DNA from: Lachnospiraceae bacterium
GTDB taxonomy: Bacteria; Bacillota; Clostridia; Lachnospirales; Lachnospiraceae
Assembly (NCBI GenBank): GCA_900766915.1
Contig: CAAFXE010000218.1
Span: forward strand, 1-64,000
Length of the DNA stretch: 64,000 bases
Reading direction: 5' to 3'
In this document: positions 59,847 to 64,000 of the stretch, one piece after another
Position numbering within the stretch: the stretch's first letter is position 1
Layout: each line of letters begins with the position of its first letter
Program-made: the position numbers and the translations under genes
The notes under the pieces: model-generated
Told to the model about the DNA's origin: nothing
The model's database searches: none
Seen by the model: the letters and a program-made list of their open reading frames with translations, nothing else

Positions 59847-61151
59847 ATGAATTACGAAGAAGCAAGAGTATATTTAGACAATGTGTCTAAATACGGAAGT
59901 GTACTTGGATTGGATTCTGTCAGAGAACTGCTTAGGCGTCTCGGTAATCCGCAGGATGATTTGAAGTTTATTCATATCGCCGGAACCAATGGAAAAGGTT
60001 CGGTTCTGGCGTATCTTTCCACGGTTCTGAAGGAAGCAGGCTACAAGGTGGGCAGGTATATCTCTCCCACCTTATTTGCATATCGTGAAAGAATCCAGGT
60101 GAATGAGGAATATATTGAACGGGAGGCACTGGCAAGACTGACTACAAGGATTGCTGCGGAAGTGTCCGGGATGAAAGAGTCCGGGATGCAGCCCACAGCA
60201 TTCGAGATCGAGACTGCCATGGCATTTCTCTATTTTCAGGAGAAAAAGTGCGACCTCGTCGTATTGGAGGTGGGTTTCGGCGGTCTTGAGGATGCCACCA
60301 ATGTAGTGACCACTACCGTGATGGAGGTAATCACAAAGATCGGATATGACCATATGGCCATCCTTGGAAATACGCTGGAGGAGATCGCAGCCAACAAAGC
60401 AGGGATCATTAAGCCAGAGACGCTGGTAGTTTCCATGAAACAGAGACTGGAAGCCATGAGGGTGATTGATGAAGTATGTCAGGAGAAACATGCAGCTCTT
60501 CATGTGGCTGACCCGGAAAAAGCGTCGGAGGTCATTTACGGAGTGGACAGCCAGAGCTTTTCCTATGGAGGGGAAGCGAACCTGACGATCCATCTTGCAG
60601 GAGCTTACCAGATTGACAATGCAGTTCTGGCTGTGGAAGCAGTTCATGGCCTTCGAAGTCTCGGCTATGAGATTTCCAGGGACGCACTGGAGAGGGGACT
60701 TCAAAAGGCGGTATGGAGAGGAAGATTTACTGTGCTGAACAAACATCCGCTGGTCATTGTAGATGGTGCACACAACGAAGACGGAGCATTGGTACTTAAA
60801 AGATCATTGGAGTTATATTTTGCAGACCGCAAAATTTATTATATTATGGGGATGTTTCGGGATAAGGAGTATGAGAAGGTTCTTGCCATCACCGCTCCTC
60901 TTGCAGAGTCTATCCTGACTGTGCAGACACCGGGTAATCCCAGGGCTCTTGAAAAGGAAGAGCTCGCAAAGGCAGCTAGAAAATATCATAAAGATGTAAA
61001 GCCTGCAAAGGACATTGCATCTGCAGTGGAAGAAAGCCTGAAAAAAGCAGGGGAAAATGACGTGATCCTCGCATTTGGTTCGCTCTCATTCTTAAGTGAG
61101 ATTGAAAAGGCATTGGAACACTATCAAAGAAAGGCGTGGGAAAATGATTGA
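59847..61151 (+). CDS. folC: Dihydrofolate synthase / folylpolyglutamate synthase
   Basis: This is a 434-residue Mur-ligase-type enzyme that adds glutamate to dihydropteroate and lengthens the tail of folates. The ATP loop is GTNGKGSV (about 45-52). [16 protein letters not shown] is the folate-binding loop, and [33 protein letters not shown] and DGAHNEDG are conserved. The ribosome site is GGAGTATT. It overlaps folE by eight bases. Its place at the head of the operon is typical in Clostridia. Confidence 0.96.
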   Translation: MNYEEARVYLDNVSKYGSVLGLDSVRELLRRLGNPQDDLKFIHIAGTNGKGSVLAYLSTVLKEAGYKVGRYISPTLFAYRERIQVNEEYIEREALARLTTRIAAEVSGMKESGMQPTAFEIETAMAFLYFQEKKCDLVVLEVGFGGLEDATNVVTTTVMEVITKIGYDHMAILGNTLEEIAANKAGIIKPETLVVSMKQRLEAMRVIDEVCQEKHAALHVADPEKASEVIYGVDSQSFSYGGEANLTIHLAGAYQIDNAVLAVEAVHGLRSLGYEISRDALERGLQKAVWRGRFTVLNKHPLVIVDGAHNEDGALVLKRSLELYFADRKIYYIMGMFRDKEYEKVLAITAPLAESILTVQTPGNPRALEKEELAKAARKYHKDVKPAKDIASAVEESLKKAGENDVILAFGSLSFLSEIEKALEHYQRKAWEND

Positions 61152-61698
61152 TCAGGAAAAAATCAGAGAAGGAGTCCGGATGATACTTGAAGGTATCGGA
61201 GAGGATGTAAACCGGGAAGGACTTATTGAGACACCGGACAGGATCGCCCGTATGTATGAGGAGATCGCAGGTGGATATGAAGATGATGCTGCGAAGCATC
61301 TGGAGAAGCGTTTTCATGTAAAGGACAATGAGATGGTGGTGGAAAAGGATATCACCTTCTATTCCATGTGTGAGCACCATATGCTGCCCTTTTACGGAAA
61401 GGCACATATTGCCTATGTTCCGGACAAAGAGGTGGTAGGCTTAAGTAAGATTGCCCGTACTGTGGAAGTATTTGCCAAGAGACTGCAGCTGCAGGAGCAG
61501 CTGACGGCTCAAATCGCAGATGCTTTTGTAGAAAATCTTCATCCCAAGGGGGTCATGGTCATGATCGAGGCAGAGCATATGTGCATGACTATGAGAGGTA
61601 TCAAGAAGCCCGGCGCAAAGACGGTAACCATGACGACCAGAGGTATCTTCGACCACAATACGGAATTACAGAATACCTTTTTCCAGCTTGTAAAATAA
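61144..61698 (+). CDS. folE: GTP cyclohydrolase I
   Basis: This 184-residue enzyme turns GTP into dihydroneopterin triphosphate, the first step of folate synthesis. The zinc site is MCEHHMLPF with a second Cys in [26 protein letters not shown] and [13 protein letters not shown] are the family signatures. The start at 61144 lies inside the end of folC (ATG at eight-base overlap); a frame open from 61096 has no ribosome site. One base separates it from the HD-domain gene. Confidence 0.96.
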   Translation: MIDQEKIREGVRMILEGIGEDVNREGLIETPDRIARMYEEIAGGYEDDAAKHLEKRFHVKDNEMVVEKDITFYSMCEHHMLPFYGKAHIAYVPDKEVVGLSKIARTVEVFAKRLQLQEQLTAQIADAFVENLHPKGVMVMIEAEHMCMTMRGIKKPGAKTVTMTTRGIFDHNTELQNTFFQLVK

Positions 61699-61699
61699 T

Positions 61700-62179
61700 A
61701 TGGAACGAGTCACAAAAATATTAAATCACCCGACCTTTCGGGGTTGTCTTGCACAAATCGGGGAACTTGAAAAAGACCGTATTTACTGTAGCCATGACCT
61801 GACACATTTTTTGGATGTGGCAAGGATCGCTGCCATTTTAAATGCTGAAGAATGTCACGCTGTCCCAAAGGAGCTGATCTACGGGACAGCTCTTTTGCAT
61901 GATATCGGCAGACATCGACAGTATCTCCATCAAGAGCCTCACCATGAGGCAAGCGCCAAAATTGCAAAAGAAATCCTGAAGGACTGCGACTTTACAAAGG
62001 AAGAACAAATGAGGGTTTTAGATGCCATCCTGGCACACAGGAATCCCAAACAAAAAGTGGATGCCCTGTCAGACATCATCTACAGAGCAGACAAATTATC
62101 AAGGCTTTGCTGCTGCTGTGACGTAGAAGCATCCTGCAACTGGAGCCGGGAAAAGAAAAACCTGACGATACGATATTAG
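61700..62179 (+). CDS. HD-domain hydrolase of the folate operon
   Basis: This is a 159-residue protein with the HD-type metal site: HDLTHFLDVAR (His32, His36), LLHDIG (His67-Asp68) and YRADKL (Asp near 130). It has no signal or membrane part. It starts one base after folE and ends 52 bases before folP. No enzyme that removes pyrophosphate from dihydroneopterin triphosphate is otherwise seen in the operon, so this protein is a reasonable candidate for that step. The assignment is inference from position and phosphohydrolase fold. Confidence 0.85.
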   Translation: MERVTKILNHPTFRGCLAQIGELEKDRIYCSHDLTHFLDVARIAAILNAEECHAVPKELIYGTALLHDIGRHRQYLHQEPHHEASAKIAKEILKDCDFTKEEQMRVLDAILAHRNPKQKVDALSDIIYRADKLSRLCCCCDVEASCNWSREKKNLTIRY

Positions 62180-62231
62180 TCTATCGGTTCCTTTATTCAC
62201 GAACCGACAGGACAGAAAAGAGGAAAGTAAC

Positions 62232-63038
62232 ATGAAAATTGGCAATCGGGAGTTTGATACGAAAAAACATACCTATGTCATGGGAATCTTAAATGTAACA
62301 CCGGATTCCTTCTCAGACGGTGGCTGCTGGAATCAGATGGATGCAGCACTGCGCCACACAGAGGAAATGATCGCAAATGGAGCGGATATCATTGATATCG
62401 GCGGTGAATCTACCCGCCCGGGCTACACCATGATTTCCGATGAGGAGGAGATTTCAAGAGTCGTTCCGGTCATTGAGAAAGTGAAAGAACGGTTTGACAT
62501 TCCCGTGTCTTTGGATACCTACAAAAGCAGTGTGGCAAAAGCCGGTATTGCGGCAGGGGCAGATCTCATCAATGATATCTGGGGCTTAAAATATGATGAC
62601 AAAATGGCAGGTGTCATCGCCGAAAGTAAAGTTGCCTGCTGCCTGATGCATAACAGAAAGGAAGCTGTTTATACAGACTTTATGGAGGATATGTTAAAGG
62701 ATCTTCAGGAGACACTGGAGCTGGCAGACAGGGCTGGAATTTCCCGGGATAAGATCATGCTGGATCCGGGGGTTGGATTTGCAAAAACCTATGAAAACAA
62801 CCTGGAAGCCATCAACCGTTTAGAAATGCTGCATCGTCTGGGACTTCCCATCCTTTTGGGAACCTCAAGAAAATCCGTGATCGCACTGACTTTAGATCTT
62901 CCAAAGGATCAGAGAGTGGAAGGAACTCTTGCGACTACCGTTCTGGGTGTAATCAAGGGCGCCGGATTTGTTCGTGTACATGATGTAAAGGAAAATGTTC
63001 GTGTCATTAAAATGACTGAAGCGATCATTGGAAGGTAA
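62232..63038 (+). CDS. folP: Dihydropteroate synthase
   Basis: This 268-residue TIM-barrel enzyme joins p-aminobenzoate to the pterin. Both signatures are intact: GILNVTPDSFSDGG (about 18-31) and DIIDIGGESTRPG (about 55-67). LGTSRKS (about 213-219) is the third loop. It is the known sulfonamide target. GAGGAAAG precedes the ATG. Four bases separate it from the folB-folK fusion. Confidence 0.97.
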   Translation: MKIGNREFDTKKHTYVMGILNVTPDSFSDGGCWNQMDAALRHTEEMIANGADIIDIGGESTRPGYTMISDEEEISRVVPVIEKVKERFDIPVSLDTYKSSVAKAGIAAGADLINDIWGLKYDDKMAGVIAESKVACCLMHNRKEAVYTDFMEDMLKDLQETLELADRAGISRDKIMLDPGVGFAKTYENNLEAINRLEMLHRLGLPILLGTSRKSVIALTLDLPKDQRVEGTLATTVLGVIKGAGFVRVHDVKENVRVIKMTEAIIGR

Positions 63039-63042
63039 TAAG

Positions 63043-63852
63043 ATGGATAAGATAAAGATAAAAGATCTGGAAGTATTCGCCAATCATGGTGTTTTCCCGG
63101 AGGAGACAAAGCTTGGACAGAAATTTCTTGTATCTGCTGTGCTGTACACCGATACAAGGAATGCAGGAATGAATGACGATCTTACCAAATCCATTCATTA
63201 TGGAGAGGTCAGCCAGTTCATTACAGAATTTATGAAAAAAAATACTTTTCTCCTCATTGAAACTGTGGCAGAGAAGCTTGCCTGGACTCTTCTTCTGGAA
63301 ACACCGAATCTGGAAAAGGTGAAGTTGGAGATCAAAAAGCCCTGGGCACCGGTGGGTCTTCCGTTGGATACGGTTTCGGTAGAGATCAAGCGTGGATGGC
63401 ACAGGGCATATCTTGCACTTGGCTCCAGCATGGGGGATAAGGAAAAATATCTTGCGCAGGCTGTGAAGGCAGTGGACGCCATAGAAGGCTGTCAGGTAGA
63501 AAAAGTATCAGATTTTATCGCCACCGAACCCTTTGGCGGTGTGGCACAGAACGAGTTTTTAAATGGGGCCATGTGTATCCGGACACTTTTAACTCCCCAA
63601 GAGCTTCTTACCGAACTTCATCGGATTGAAGCAGAAGCCGGAAGAGAACGGGTTCTTCACTGGGGCGACCGGACACTGGATCTTGATATTTTGCTTTACG
63701 ATGATCTGGTGCTTGCGGAAGAAAACCTGCAGATTCCCCATCCCCAGATGCATAAAAGAGATTTTGTCATGATACCCATGAAGCAGATCGCACCTTTCCT
63801 GCTTCATCCAGTTTTAGGTAAAACCATGGAAGAAATCTTAGATAACTTATAA
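63043..63852 (+). CDS. folB-folK: Dihydroneopterin aldolase / HPPK fusion
   Basis: This is a 269-residue fusion. Residues 1-115 are dihydroneopterin aldolase (FolB; FANHGVFPEETKLGQKF, SIHYGEVSQFI, IKKPWAPV). Residues from about 120 to the end are hydroxymethyldihydropterin pyrophosphokinase (FolK; YLALGSSMGDKEKYL, FGGVAQNEFLNGA, WGDRTLDLDILLYDD). Together they convert dihydroneopterin to the activated pterin used by FolP. The start at 63043 has GGAAGG upstream. Confidence 0.96.
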   Translation: MDKIKIKDLEVFANHGVFPEETKLGQKFLVSAVLYTDTRNAGMNDDLTKSIHYGEVSQFITEFMKKNTFLLIETVAEKLAWTLLLETPNLEKVKLEIKKPWAPVGLPLDTVSVEIKRGWHRAYLALGSSMGDKEKYLAQAVKAVDAIEGCQVEKVSDFIATEPFGGVAQNEFLNGAMCIRTLLTPQELLTELHRIEAEAGRERVLHWGDRTLDLDILLYDDLVLAEENLQIPHPQMHKRDFVMIPMKQIAPFLLHPVLGKTMEEILDNL

Positions 63853-63865
63853 TCAGGCATGAAAA

Positions 63866-63912
63866 AAAGCTCTGCAGCTCCTGAACTTTCAGGAACTTAC
63901 AGAGCTTTTTTT
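63866..63912 (+). terminator. Terminator of the folate operon
   Basis: AAAGCTCTG and CAGAGCTTT form the outer stem, TCCTGA/TCAGGA an inner one, and seven T follow. It lies 14 bases after the folB-folK stop. Confidence 0.9.
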
Positions 63913-63936
63913 ATGTATCTTTTTACTGTATTACAA

Positions 63937-64000
63937 TTATCCTACATATCCTTTGAAGATAAAGATAAATGCTAAGGATGAAATTGCTACGCAAAGCCAT
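63937..64000 (-). CDS. C-terminal end of a membrane protein (partial)
   Basis: The minus-strand frame entering from the right edge reads WLCVAISSLAFIFIFKGYVG and stops at 63937. The hydrophobic run with a basic turn and short tail fits the last helix of a membrane protein. The rest lies outside the window, so the family cannot be named. Confidence 0.4.
   Translation of the reverse strand, partial: WLCVAISSLAFIFIFKGYVG

Overview
The window looks like chromosome of an anaerobic, spore-forming Firmicute of the family Lachnospiraceae (Blautia/Roseburia-like). The evidence is SpoVT, the pth-mfd-spoVT neighbourhood, a paired GlgC/GlgD, a DnaD/DnaI primosome pair, meso-diaminopimelate dehydrogenase, strong AGGAGG-type ribosome binding sites and TTGAAA-17-TATAAT promoters. 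The species cannot be fixed from sequence alone.

Region 1 (1-15.2 kb) is accessory and visibly more AT-rich. It opens with an IS110-family insertion sequence that has a structured 5' non-coding end (candidate bridge RNA). Remnants of a small mobilizable element follow: two MobC-like proteins, a short relaxase, a candidate oriT and an Xis-like protein. Next come several very small genes (one apparently frameshifted), a MoxR-type AAA ATPase with a VWA/metallopeptidase partner, an operon of zinc-ribbon proteins of unknown function, an XRE regulator, a transmembrane Ser/Thr kinase coupled to an HTH protein, a DUF6809-like protein and a four-unit 12-bp iteron-like array. Two tandem tRNA-Gln(CUG) genes mark the border with core sequence.

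Region 2 (15.5-32 kb) is core: pncB, spoVT, ddh, a PrsA/SurA-like lipoprotein, mfd, pth and glgD/glgC on the minus strand. Divergent from these, on the plus strand, are murC, a dnaD-like gene, a dnaI-like gene and prs. Three perfect DnaA boxes precede the dnaD-dnaI genes.

Region 3 (32-50 kb) is for carbohydrates and the cell surface. It holds a membrane-anchored GH3 enzyme with permuted domain order plus a GPH-type transporter, a four-gene MBOAT/SGNH/leucine-rich-repeat acyltransferase cassette, GH78 and GH2 glycosidases, and an AgrC/LytTR-type two-component system.

Region 4 (50-59.6 kb) is a patchwork of small regulatory and defence-like modules. It contains an MNT/HEPN pair behind a 16-bp inverted repeat, MATE, flavodoxin and MarR genes, an XRE protein with a 19-unit pentad repeat, an alpha/beta hydrolase, a RelB/PIN pair, an XRE-membrane regulator and a TetR-controlled ABC exporter. 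Two copies of the same decayed junction (MATE 3' end joined to the C-terminus of an XRE-membrane regulator) and an ATPase fragment show repeated rearrangement here.

Region 5 (59.8-63.9 kb) is a compact folate operon (folC, folE, an HD-domain hydrolase, folP, folB-folK fusion), ending in a strong terminator.
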